Positions 6,060 to 12,948 of a DNA stretch of 13,540 nt are shown piece after piece; within the stretch, counting starts at the first letter, position 1; each line of letters opens with the position of its first letter. Below the pieces are notes generated by a model. That model was given only the letters and a program-made list of their open reading frames with translations. It was not told the origin of the DNA and made no database searches. Source of the DNA: Bacillota bacterium (GTDB lineage: Bacteria > Bacillota > Clostridia > Peptostreptococcales > Anaerovoracaceae); NCBI GenBank assembly GCA_022706625.1, contig JAKJCD010000035.1, positions 1 through 13,540 of the forward strand, in the 5' to 3' direction. The translations under genes were made by a program, and so were the position numbers.

Positions 6060-8168
6060 TCACCTGCTCAGCAGGTTATATAGTATCTGCGCCATCTCCG
6101 TCCTTGTCATAGTGCTTCCCGGCTCGGCCGAGATGCCCTTCGCCGGGATATCGCTGAAGCTCGCATCATACGCGGGAAGCTTCTCCGTCGCGTCAGCGAA
6201 GATGAGGTATTCCACCCCAATGAGTAAGTCGCTTCCCTCGTTCCCCTTCTTGCCAGTGACGGTGGTAACTCCATTTTTCGTTACGACATCATAATATGCA
6301 CGCTTCCCAGTGTAATACGCCCCGTCCCCGTCCGGGCCGCCGTAGATCTTATCATCGCCGGGACCGCCGTAGATCATGTCCTTGCCGCTGCCAGTGGGTA
6401 TCACATCATCTGCCTCACTCCCGATCACCCAATCTCCATATTGGGTATCGGTTGAAGGAGGCATGCCAGCGTATATGCGTGTAAAACGCGGTATGGAATC
6501 GGGCTTTTCCATGAATTCCGGTGCAGGTAAGGATTCGTAGCCCCTGATTTTGGCATAAGGCGTACCTACAAGCGTTGGCACGACATATGGTATAGTCCCG
6601 GAATCGATTGCCCAGCGAAAGACAAGAAGATAGTTGGCTCCGCTCATTTGGCTGTTATAATCCTTAAAGTCCAGATCTTCATCATGCGGGCCGGTCCCGA
6701 GATGCTCCATGCTGAGTAGACACAGACCCTCGGAGCGGTAATAATCTATCACTGGATTTTTAAAGCTTTTCTCAGATATCGAACGGGCATGACCGTCGAC
6801 GACGCCTGATCCGTCCCATCTGAAGAAGCCGTTTTCCATCAGCGCCCCGTCCACAAGGGAACCGAAATTCGAGAAGTAATTGACTCCTCCATGATTTCCG
6901 GTGACCATAAATGCCGAGCCGTATTGTTCATGTGCATAACTGGAGATCGCTTCCAGAAGACGCTGGTTGCCTTTTACAATCTCTTGTTCCATTGAAGGAT
7001 ATATATCGCGCCATGCCCAATAACTGGACATCACATCCAGATAGATACCGTCAAAATGCTGCGCAGCTGTCATGTCGATCTTTTTCTTTATCTCCTCTAT
7101 CCAGGAATCCGTCCAGAACTTCGCCACATAGTTCTTCCAAGCTGCATTGTAGACCTTCGGATCTATGTAATCGGGCAGTGGTCCGGAGTCCTTGTCGATT
7201 AGAGAATCACCATCCAGATCCCAGGACGGATCGAAGGAGGCGTCCCCTCCACCCAGGGAGCCGGTTTCGGTCATGTTGATATAACCCGCAATCACTTTAT
7301 CCGGACGGTCGGGAAAACGCCAGGGAGAATCGAAGCGTTCTTCCATACATTCCCGGGCTGTCTTGCCATCCCAAATCCAGTAAGCGGTCGTCCGCAAGTA
7401 ATCCACCGGCAATGCGGCGCTTTCCTCCATGGAGATGAAGGTTTCCGCATGTGACCTGACATTATGGATGATATAGCTCGTGTTCTTGCTGTATTTGATT
7501 TCGCCGTCGAAGGTCATCTTCTCTCCGAAGGGGACGATGATTGTTTTACCGCTTTCGCGGTCGACTACAGCGATACCGTTTGACTCCAAGTCAAGCCGGT
7601 AGTCGGTACGCTTCCTGGGGAAGTTGTATTTCGAATCGAGCTCAAAGCCTGTCATGGCAATGGGAGCTTCGACACCCTCCTCAGTCAGCTTGATCGAATC
7701 GATAGCGACTGCGCCTTTTCCACAGATGCTCCAGAAGATCTGATAATCATCATAGGCCTTGAGAGTCCGGGTCATGGTGATTTCTCCCTGGTCTCCGGCC
7801 TTCCCCGTATAAGCACCCTCCGTGATCCATTCGCCTGCGTCTCCGCCCTTCGTCGAATAGAAGACTACCGCAAAGCCCTTGTCGGGTGCTTCGAGTATTT
7901 TGTACTTAAAAGTTAAGGTATACGTCTTATTGGGTACAAGGGGAAGCGTAGCGGGATTGGTAAACAGAATCGAGTTATTTTCTTTTTCTCCCTGATACCT
8001 TCCGACCAGAGACCACTCTCCCTCGACCACTTCATTCGCTTCCATGCTGAGCTTGCTGTATTCGCCGGCTACAAAATCACTGGCTTCGGAGGCTGAGGCC
8101 GCCGCTCCGTACGGCAAAAGGGAAAGAAAAAGTATAAGCGCGATAATGAATGCACAAATACGTTTCAT
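6060..8168 (-). CDS. Secreted GH114-like protein with RTX repeats and a shrunken SLH-like tail
   Basis: This is a 702-aa predicted exported protein from the ATG at 8168, which has AAGGAGG 8 nt upstream. The frame is open to a TTG at 8231, but that TTG has no SD and lies in the predicted promoter. Residues 1 to about 25 are a signal peptide (MKRICAFIIALILFLSLLPYGAAA). A CBM-like beta-sandwich (about 40-170) precedes the GH114/TM1410-like barrel (about 180-580): AGYINMTETG (Glu301), FWTDSWIEEIKKKID, HFDGIYLDVMSSY (Asp378) and SMEHLGTG (Glu488). A DLDGDSLIDKD calcium-like loop lies at 317-327. RTX-type repeats follow at about 581-616 (GSEADDVI, GGPGDDKI, GGPDGDG). The last 34 residues, FSDIPAKGIS then TMTRTEMAQILYNLL, match the two ends of an SLH domain with the middle missing. 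It is the first gene of the operon and is close to the protein at 3596-5638 throughout its length. Family call moderate to high; substrate inferred. Confidence 0.85.
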   Translation of the reverse strand: MKRICAFIIALILFLSLLPYGAAASASEASDFVAGEYSKLSMEANEVVEGEWSLVGRYQGEKENNSILFTNPATLPLVPNKTYTLTFKYKILEAPDKGFAVVFYSTKGGDAGEWITEGAYTGKAGDQGEITMTRTLKAYDDYQIFWSICGKGAVAIDSIKLTEEGVEAPIAMTGFELDSKYNFPRKRTDYRLDLESNGIAVVDRESGKTIIVPFGEKMTFDGEIKYSKNTSYIIHNVRSHAETFISMEESAALPVDYLRTTAYWIWDGKTARECMEERFDSPWRFPDRPDKVIAGYINMTETGSLGGGDASFDPSWDLDGDSLIDKDSGPLPDYIDPKVYNAAWKNYVAKFWTDSWIEEIKKKIDMTAAQHFDGIYLDVMSSYWAWRDIYPSMEQEIVKGNQRLLEAISSYAHEQYGSAFMVTGNHGGVNYFSNFGSLVDGALMENGFFRWDGSGVVDGHARSISEKSFKNPVIDYYRSEGLCLLSMEHLGTGPHDEDLDFKDYNSQMSGANYLLVFRWAIDSGTIPYVVPTLVGTPYAKIRGYESLPAPEFMEKPDSIPRFTRIYAGMPPSTDTQYGDWVIGSEADDVIPTGSGKDMIYGGPGDDKIYGGPDGDGAYYTGKRAYYDVVTKNGVTTVTGKKGNEGSDLLIGVEYLIFADATEKLPAYDASFSDIPAKGISAEPGSTMTRTEMAQILYNLLSR
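6201..6231. repeat. 31-bp near-identical repeat, copy 2 (in the GC-richer GH114 paralogue)
   Basis: It matches 3635-3665 with a single difference. It marks the two genes as duplicates, with this segment unusually conserved at the base level. Confidence 0.85.
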
Positions 8169-8176
8169 TATATATT

Positions 8177-8183
8177 CCTCCTT
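8177..8183 (-). promoter_or_regulatory. Ribosome binding site fixing the ATG at 8168
   Basis: The - strand AAGGAGG lies 8 nt before the ATG at 8168. This rules out the 21-codon upstream extension, which would precede the signal peptide with charged residues. Confidence 0.8.
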
Positions 8184-8203
8184 AATACAAGTATATTTTT
8201 TAC

Positions 8204-8231
8204 ATACTATTTCAAAGATGTCGTATTTCAA
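8204..8231 (-). promoter_or_regulatory. Predicted sigma-A-type promoter of the exported-hydrolase operon
   Basis: On the - strand, TTGAAA (8226-8231) is separated by 16 bp from TAGTAT (8204-8209). A start near 8197 would give a leader of about 29 nt before the ATG at 8168. The perfect inverted repeat at 8242-8274 lies just upstream. The -10 is imperfect, which would fit an activated promoter. Confidence 0.45.
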
Positions 8232-8274
8232 GCAAATAAAAAATTCTCTATACTAATTAAAAGTATAGAGAATT
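8232..8274 (-). terminator. Rho-independent terminator after the MalT-like regulator gene
   Basis: A perfect 13-bp stem (8242-8254 with 8262-8274) has a 7-nt loop and is followed on the - strand by TTTTTTATTTGC. The stem is AT-rich, but the T tract is good. It should separate the regulator transcript from the hydrolase operon. Its position also allows an operator role for the promoter at 8204-8231. Confidence 0.7.
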
Positions 8275-8283
8275 CCTGTTTTT

Positions 8284-8313
8284 TCATAAATATGCCAAAG
8301 GGCATATTTATGA
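8284..8313. repeat. Perfect 13-bp inverted repeat just after the regulator stop codon
   Basis: The arms TCATAAATATGCC (8284-8296) and GGCATATTTATGA (8301-8313) flank a 4-nt loop. On the - strand it is followed by A residues and on the + strand by AGGCTATT, so it is not itself a canonical terminator. It could be a 3' mRNA-protecting hairpin or a protein-binding site. Confidence 0.7.
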
Positions 8314-8321
8314 GGCTATTC

Positions 8322-10793
8322 TCAAATTAATTTCAACTTTCGCGCTTTATTGACAGCATCCAGCTTTCCTCCCGCCTCCAGCTTTCGGTAGACGTGCTCC
8401 ATATGAACCTTGACTGTCCCCGGCATTATGTGAAGCCTCTGCGCTATTTCGCCCCGTTTGAGGCCCTCTGCAGCCAGGGCGAGGACCTGAAGCTCCCTTG
8501 CCGACAAGGATGCTGAGTTTTCCGGTATGTTTTTCAGGCTGTCCATGTACTTTTCACAGGAGAGGAGTACTTTCTTTATGTATTCATCTCCTGGGGAGGA
8601 AGCCACGAGCTGCCGTACCAGGTCGATAATGTCAGGAGCGTATTCGGCAAAGGGCAGTATGATATGATCCTCCCTTGCTTCGTCGAAGGCTCTCCGTAAT
8701 AGGCTGCAGCCTGCGTCCAAGCCGTAAAGCCTATATTTTGTCACAGCTTCGAGGATTTGCTTGTGGAGAAAGCCCAGTTGGTAGTGGAAGGTGGAAAAAT
8801 ATTGCTTAAACTCCTCTGTCAGTATTTCAAGCTTTATATAATTCTTCGACAGGAGGACCGCCTTGCAGTATACGATATAGTTGAAGGCGTGGCCCTGATA
8901 AATGAAACGAGCCGGAGACATATCTCCGTTACGCAGCCACGCCGGTATATACTCCGCCCTGCCAAGACAGGCGTTTATGTATCCCTCGATTATTTCCAGA
9001 GTGGTATTGTTGACAGCGTGGTTTTCCCTTGTCACTTCATTGCGGAGCCGGCTCAGAAGCTCCAATGCCTCGCTTATCCTCCCCTGATATATGTACAGCC
9101 TCATTAGCGCAAAATCTGCACAGAGCACGATACAGGTCTGTTTCCTTGCATTTGCCTTATAGACAGCCTTTAAAGCATTTAATTCCGCTGTCTTCCAATC
9201 CCCTGTCTCCAGCGCATATTCCGCGGGAATCAGATGATCGCTGCCTTCCCCGCATCCGCCCGTAAGAAGTTGAAGGTCAGGAAAAACAGCCACCATATGG
9301 TCCGCCATTTCTTTAAGCTTATCCGGTCGTGTATAATAGGAATACAGCAGATGGGGGCTTCCGAAGGTAAACTCCGCATTCTCCCTTATGACACATCTGC
9401 CGTGCCCCTCCAGCAAACGTACAGCCTCCTTCACATGCGCCATCATACGATATGAGTCATTCCACACGGTAAAGACACGTATGATGCTGATTCTTCCGAG
9501 AATGAGATTTTTCCGTGCAGCAGTTATGCCCTCAGCCTTCCCGTAAATCTCCTGAAGCTGGTTTAAGCATTCCACTCCGACCCGTATAAGGGACCGGTCT
9601 CCGCTGAGCACAGCAAGGCATATGTACTGTGTATAGGCAATGGGGTATTTAAAGAGCAATTCTCTGGGCTGCTCCGTAAATAACTCCAGAATCCTTCCGA
9701 AGTCGTTGATGTTAAAGCTGAGTGTATCCTCGTTATCGAGGAGGGCCAGGATGCGCTCTGTATCCCCCGCCCGGTAAAAATATCCGTAAGCTTTGGGGTA
9801 TTCCTTTTTTGCAAGATGCCATTCGCCCATACGGCGGCAGCATTCTGTGCATTCCTCCGTGTCTGTGGACCTGGACCTTAAAAAATCAAGCAGCACGTTA
9901 TGAATCTTGTATGTTCCTGACGTCTCCTCAAAGGCAATAAAGGCATTTTCACGGCGCAGCTTTTTCAGGAATTCTTCCGCTTCCTCTTCCCTGGTCACAA
10001 ACAGAGCCTGCTCCGCTGTAAAGCTGTCCACAACCGAAAGCTTAAGTAAAAACTGCCGGATTTGCCCGTCGTAGGCATTGTACAGGACCTTTTCAACCAA
10101 AGAATCAAGGGCGGGGCTCAAGCCTATGGGAATACCCCTTTCCGCGCCGAGCATAATGAGATAAATAAGCGATATCCAGCCATCAGCGTATTCGCATATT
10201 TTTTGAAACTCACTCTCAGGGAGCGAAAAACCCATTAAAGCGTAATAGCTGCGTACTTCTTCGTCGGTGAATTTTAGAGTTTGCTGCGGCAGGATAGTGC
10301 ACTGCCTCTTGGCCAAAAGTTCGTCCAACTCAAGGTTGGAGGTGTCCCTTGTTATAACCGTGATATGCAGGTTTTCCGGCTGTTCCGCAGCAATGTGGGA
10401 AAGCAGTCTTCCAATTCTTAAATCCCTTACAAAGTGATAATCGTCGATTACAAGTATGGTATCCGGCTCAAAGTCCAACCCGTTTAAAATTGACAGGATA
10501 TTTGCAGTCTGCGGCGCATCTGTGGGAAAACCGAGACTCTTGAGGCTCTCCCCCGTTTTTTTGTCCACCTTGCCGATCTCGATTGAGAACCTGTCCCAGA
10601 AATATACCGCCGTATCCTCAGATGTCAGGAAGGTCAGCCATAAAACGGGACAGCCCTTTGCTGCGAGAAATTCCCGTACCGCCGTTGTCTTTCCGTAGCC
10701 GATAGGCGCTTCCACGACGGTCAGCGGATAGTCGAACATGCTCTCCAGCGCACGGTTGACGCGCTCTCTTTTCAGAGCTTTGAGCTTTTTCAC
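8322..10793 (-). CDS. MalT-like LuxR-family STAND transcriptional regulator
   Basis: This is an 823-aa cytosolic ATP-dependent regulator. It starts with GTG at 10793 and has AAAGGAG 9 nt upstream. The N-terminus carries the STAND NTPase: Walker A APIGYGKTT at 29-37, Walker B ILVIDDYH at 113-120, and a TVITRDTSN sensor-like strand at about 145-155. The middle, about 330-750, is helical and resembles the TPR-like sensor arm of MalT/LAL regulators. The last 60 residues are a LuxR-type helix-turn-helix (SARELQVLALAAEG, RGEIAQRLHIMPGTVKVHMEHVYRKL). MalT-type proteins bind a small inducer and ATP, oligomerise and activate nearby promoters. The inducer is not readable here. The gene lies directly upstream of the exported hydrolase operon in the same orientation, 153 nt away and separated by a terminator, so control of that operon is a reasonable inference. 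It has its own strong promoter. Confidence 0.92.
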   Translation of the reverse strand: MKKLKALKRERVNRALESMFDYPLTVVEAPIGYGKTTAVREFLAAKGCPVLWLTFLTSEDTAVYFWDRFSIEIGKVDKKTGESLKSLGFPTDAPQTANILSILNGLDFEPDTILVIDDYHFVRDLRIGRLLSHIAAEQPENLHITVITRDTSNLELDELLAKRQCTILPQQTLKFTDEEVRSYYALMGFSLPESEFQKICEYADGWISLIYLIMLGAERGIPIGLSPALDSLVEKVLYNAYDGQIRQFLLKLSVVDSFTAEQALFVTREEEAEEFLKKLRRENAFIAFEETSGTYKIHNVLLDFLRSRSTDTEECTECCRRMGEWHLAKKEYPKAYGYFYRAGDTERILALLDNEDTLSFNINDFGRILELFTEQPRELLFKYPIAYTQYICLAVLSGDRSLIRVGVECLNQLQEIYGKAEGITAARKNLILGRISIIRVFTVWNDSYRMMAHVKEAVRLLEGHGRCVIRENAEFTFGSPHLLYSYYTRPDKLKEMADHMVAVFPDLQLLTGGCGEGSDHLIPAEYALETGDWKTAELNALKAVYKANARKQTCIVLCADFALMRLYIYQGRISEALELLSRLRNEVTRENHAVNNTTLEIIEGYINACLGRAEYIPAWLRNGDMSPARFIYQGHAFNYIVYCKAVLLSKNYIKLEILTEEFKQYFSTFHYQLGFLHKQILEAVTKYRLYGLDAGCSLLRRAFDEAREDHIILPFAEYAPDIIDLVRQLVASSPGDEYIKKVLLSCEKYMDSLKNIPENSASLSARELQVLALAAEGLKRGEIAQRLHIMPGTVKVHMEHVYRKLEAGGKLDAVNKARKLKLI

Positions 10794-10831
10794 CGGGCTT
10801 CACTCCTTTCCGGGGGAGTTCTTTTGTCGTC

Positions 10832-10860
10832 AGTATACAGCATTTTTTTACATCTTTCAA
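10832..10860 (-). promoter_or_regulatory. Predicted sigma-A promoter of the MalT-like regulator gene
   Basis: On the - strand, TTGAAA (10855-10860), a 17-bp spacer and TATACT (10832-10837) form a near-consensus promoter. The predicted start near 10825 leaves a leader of roughly 32 nt before the GTG start, carrying the AAAGGAG site. Confidence 0.7.
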
Positions 10861-10878
10861 GAAATATGGATATTGATG

Positions 10879-10924
10879 AAAAGGGGTATAGCCAACTACT
10901 TATCAGGTAGTTTAGCAATACCCC
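10879..10924 (-). terminator. Probable terminator after the C_GCAxxG_C_C gene
   Basis: This is a two-part hairpin: an outer 7-bp stem GGGGTAT/ATACCCC (10883-10889 with 10918-10924) and an inner 6-bp stem AACTAC/GTAGTT (10894-10899 with 10907-10912). On the - strand it is followed by only four T (CTTTTCAT), so termination may be partial. On the + strand it is followed by a mixed C/T run, but no + strand gene is seen nearby. Confidence 0.55.
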
Positions 10925-10950
10925 CTTCTTTATATTACTTTCAGCTTCTC

Positions 10951-11394
10951 TTAAAGATCCAACTCATCCAGCACCCACTGCGTTACCTGCACTACCAGGG
11001 GGCCGCAAAGCTCATTATGCCTTTTCAGCTTTTCCTCTTCTGTTTCTACAGTTTTTTTCATATCCAAGCCTGTAATGTCATAACAGAAGGATGATCCATA
11101 CTTCTCCTTGAATTTTCCAAATATCCTGTCTGCCGGTAAAAATGATGTATCCTTGCTGTCTTCACTGGACCTTCTGCCTCCGACCAGTCCCATGCAGATA
11201 AAGGCAGCATTCAATGCTCCGCAGTTGCTTCCGTTCTTGCTCATTCCAGCCCCGAAAGGAGTTGCGATTTTCTGGGGTATTTCTTTGTCCGCACCCAAAT
11301 AATCACATACAGCCATTACAACCGATTCGCAGCAGTTATAGCCGCCGTTGAAATGCACCATTACCTTTCCCAGAGCCTCTTCACGTTTATCCAT
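10951..11394 (-). CDS. C_GCAxxG_C_C family protein (putative redox protein)
   Basis: This is a 147-aa cytosolic protein; AGGAGG lies 6 nt before the ATG. It shows the Cys pattern of the C_GCAxxG_C_C family: NCCESV (Cys21, Cys22), GSNCGALNAAFICMGLVGG (Cys58, Cys67), FCYD (Cys104) and ELCGPLV (Cys130). The family's usual CGAxxGA core reads CGALNAA here, with one glycine replaced by alanine. Members are common in anaerobes and are thought to bind metal or take part in redox chemistry, but no reaction is established. Length is normal for the family. It is probably transcribed alone: there is a likely promoter in the 101-nt gap upstream and a hairpin downstream. The family call is firm; the function is unknown. 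Confidence 0.9.
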   Translation of the reverse strand: MDKREEALGKVMVHFNGGYNCCESVVMAVCDYLGADKEIPQKIATPFGAGMSKNGSNCGALNAAFICMGLVGGRRSSEDSKDTSFLPADRIFGKFKEKYGSSFCYDITGLDMKKTVETEEEKLKRHNELCGPLVVQVTQWVLDELDL

Positions 11395-11427
11395 TGTACC
11401 CCTCCTATTCTAATTGCTGCATTCTTT

Positions 11428-11456
11428 AATATCGATTCATCCCTCGGATATGTCAA
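11428..11456 (-). promoter_or_regulatory. Possible promoter of the C_GCAxxG_C_C gene
   Basis: On the - strand, a perfect TTGACA (11451-11456) is followed after 17 bp by GATATT (11428-11433), a weak -10. An alternative is the extended -10 TGATATAAT at 11483-11491, which has a poor -35. One of the two probably drives the gene at 10951-11394. Confidence 0.4.
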
Positions 11457-11495
11457 ATGCAGTATGTTTAATTTCTAATCTGATTATATCATAAA

Positions 11496-12221
11496 TCACT
11501 CAGCTATCCATCTATAATGCCTTGTTATTTCAGATATACCGTTCCAGTATAACAGCGAATCCTCTTCATCAGGATAGGGTCCTGAATTATGTATTAAATA
11601 CGGCACTCCATCCTTATTCCTTTTGTCCGATATAATGCCGATATGCTTTATTCTGCCTCCGAAGACAACTATATCCCCACCCTGCCACTGGTACAGGTTT
11701 TCTTTATTGCCGGACAGTATTTCATTAGTAAGCTTGACTGCATACTTGTCAAAGAATACTACAAGATTAGGTATCCTTCTGAAGTCAATATTAGGATCAG
11801 GCCCTCCTGATTCGGTTACTCTCCTATACTCCTTAGTGTTCTTTTTAATATCCTCGTCAATCAATTCCTTTAGCTCATAACCGGAATTCCTAAAAGCCCT
11901 CCATATCAAATCAGTGCATACTCCCTCATCCTCAGGGGGGTATCCTCCCCGGTAATACGCATCCTTATATCTGGATTTGTTCTCCACATCGGCTCTTGCC
12001 CCCTGAATAATATCCTCCAGATCATCAATACCGTCGGCATCCTCGTCATTACCTGAGAAAAGCCTTTCAATTTCAAGTACTTCCTCTACTTCAAAAGGAC
12101 CAGCAGGCTCATTAGAATGGGCAATCTCCTTTTCAACCTGCTTTTCTGACGGCAAAATGCTCAAAACCAGAATCAATATAACAATAAATACAATTGCTGC
12201 TTTCTCTGAATTGCTCTTCAT
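11496..12221 (-). CDS. Membrane-anchored DUF1287 (NlpC/P60-like) protein
   Basis: This is a 241-aa protein with an N-terminal hydrophobic anchor or uncleaved signal at about 8-24 (AIVFIVILILVLSIL), so the domain should face outward. Residues 57-70 hold a calcium-loop-like stretch, NDEDADGIDDLED. The DUF1287 domain fills about 70-241: GVCTDLIWRAFRNSGYELKEL (Cys102 the likely nucleophile), NIDFRRIPNLVVFF, WQGGDIVVFGG, HIGIISDKRN (His193) and LIHNSGPYPDEED (His211). DUF1287 resembles NlpC/P60 cysteine peptidases or amidases, and a Cys-His pair is visible. A cell-wall target is plausible but not shown. The SD is weak: GGGAG lies about 12 nt upstream of the ATG. It lies 85 nt downstream of hutD and is separated from it by a terminator-like hairpin, so it probably has its own promoter. 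Confidence 0.9.
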   Translation of the reverse strand: MKSNSEKAAIVFIVILILVLSILPSEKQVEKEIAHSNEPAGPFEVEEVLEIERLFSGNDEDADGIDDLEDIIQGARADVENKSRYKDAYYRGGYPPEDEGVCTDLIWRAFRNSGYELKELIDEDIKKNTKEYRRVTESGGPDPNIDFRRIPNLVVFFDKYAVKLTNEILSGNKENLYQWQGGDIVVFGGRIKHIGIISDKRNKDGVPYLIHNSGPYPDEEDSLLYWNGISEITRHYRWIAE

Positions 12222-12243
12222 TATATCACTTCTCTCCCTTGCA

Positions 12244-12290
12244 CAATAAAAAACTATGGCATAATAGGTTCTCCGGTATTATATAATAGT
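12244..12290 (-). terminator. Rho-independent terminator after the HutD-family gene
   Basis: On the - strand, stem ACTAT/ATAGT (12286-12290 with 12253-12257), a 3x3 internal loop, then ATAATA/TATTAT (12277-12282 with 12261-12266) closing a 10-nt loop. It is followed by TTTTTTATTG. The stem is AT-rich, but the T tract is strong. Confidence 0.6.
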
Positions 12291-12306
12291 TGCAGCAAAC
12301 AAGCTC

Positions 12307-12936
12307 TTAATAATATATAGTTGTTCTGATTATATTGATTTTCTTATCACCGTAGTTTTCAAATCCTATTTGCCTTTCATATTCTTCTTCCTGTCTTGTA
12401 ACCATTACTAGATCACCATCATGGGCATACTGTCTTTCACTATCAGCAATAAAGGCCCCCACATCGCCTCCTATAATGTAAAAAGCATCAGTTACTAATG
12501 AGAAGCGGTCCGAAGGACTCTTTGTATTATCAAGCAAAATTTCTTTTATTTCACCGGTCTCTATTGAGAAAGCATCCATAATGCCGCTGCAGCTCTTATC
12601 TGTCATAAGGTTGTAATCCGTAGCTTTTCCTATGCATCTGGTTGTCCAATCCCCACTGAAGCTGTCCTTTTCAAAGGCTTTTAAAACAGCACTGTGATGC
12701 CCTTGGTGTTCAATTGAAACTTCTCCTTCAATGATCATCAATATCCTTGAAATTCCAGGCAAGGGAGTAAAGGTTGATTCATCAGCCGCAACTTTTGCAG
12801 AACTCAATCTCCACCTAAAATTACGATCGGCATATACTGCATTCTCAGGATATATATACAGTTGTGCCGTTGTGCCTCCTGACCATGTACTGACTTTACC
12901 CTCGCTTTTTCTTATTATTCTTATGCTGTTGTTCAT
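12307..12936 (-). CDS. HutD/Ves family cupin protein
   Basis: This is a 209-aa cytosolic protein matching the HutD/Ves family over nearly its full length: STWSGGTTAQLYIYPE (16-31), ADRNFRWRLSSAKVA, ESTFTPLPGISRILMIIEGEV, HQGHH, and KATDYNLMTDKS. The fold is a bicupin. HutD occurs near histidine-utilisation genes in proteobacteria, but its role is uncertain, and no hut gene is present here. The ATG at 12936 has no well-spaced SD (GGTGGG lies about 2 nt upstream, AAAGGA about 14 nt), whereas a 17-codon ORF immediately upstream has a good one. Translation may therefore be coupled to that ORF or to the membrane-protein gene. A T-tract hairpin follows the gene. Confidence 0.88.
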   Translation of the reverse strand: MNNSIRIIRKSEGKVSTWSGGTTAQLYIYPENAVYADRNFRWRLSSAKVAADESTFTPLPGISRILMIIEGEVSIEHQGHHSAVLKAFEKDSFSGDWTTRCIGKATDYNLMTDKSCSGIMDAFSIETGEIKEILLDNTKSPSDRFSLVTDAFYIIGGDVGAFIADSERQYAHDGDLVMVTRQEEEYERQIGFENYGDKKINIIRTTIYY

Positions 12937-12948
12937 ATCCCACCATTT

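Noticed and set aside
5758..6294. 178-codon open frame on the + strand
   Set aside because: It runs antisense across the small secreted protein and the end of the GH114/RTX/SLH-like gene; the predicted protein shows no domain.
8169..8231. 21-codon N-terminal extension of the first GH114-like protein
   Set aside because: It begins at a TTG without SD, overlaps the predicted promoter and puts charged residues ahead of a good signal peptide; the ATG at 8168 has AAGGAGG at 8 nt.
8284..8313. Inverted repeat read as a terminator
   Set aside because: It has no T tract on either strand; kept as an unexplained repeat instead.
12278..12283. TATAAT on the - strand between hutD and the DUF1287 gene as a promoter
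   Set aside because: No convincing -35 lies at 16-18 bp, and the bases are part of the terminator stem, so the match may be chance. The DUF1287 gene still needs a promoter that I cannot place.
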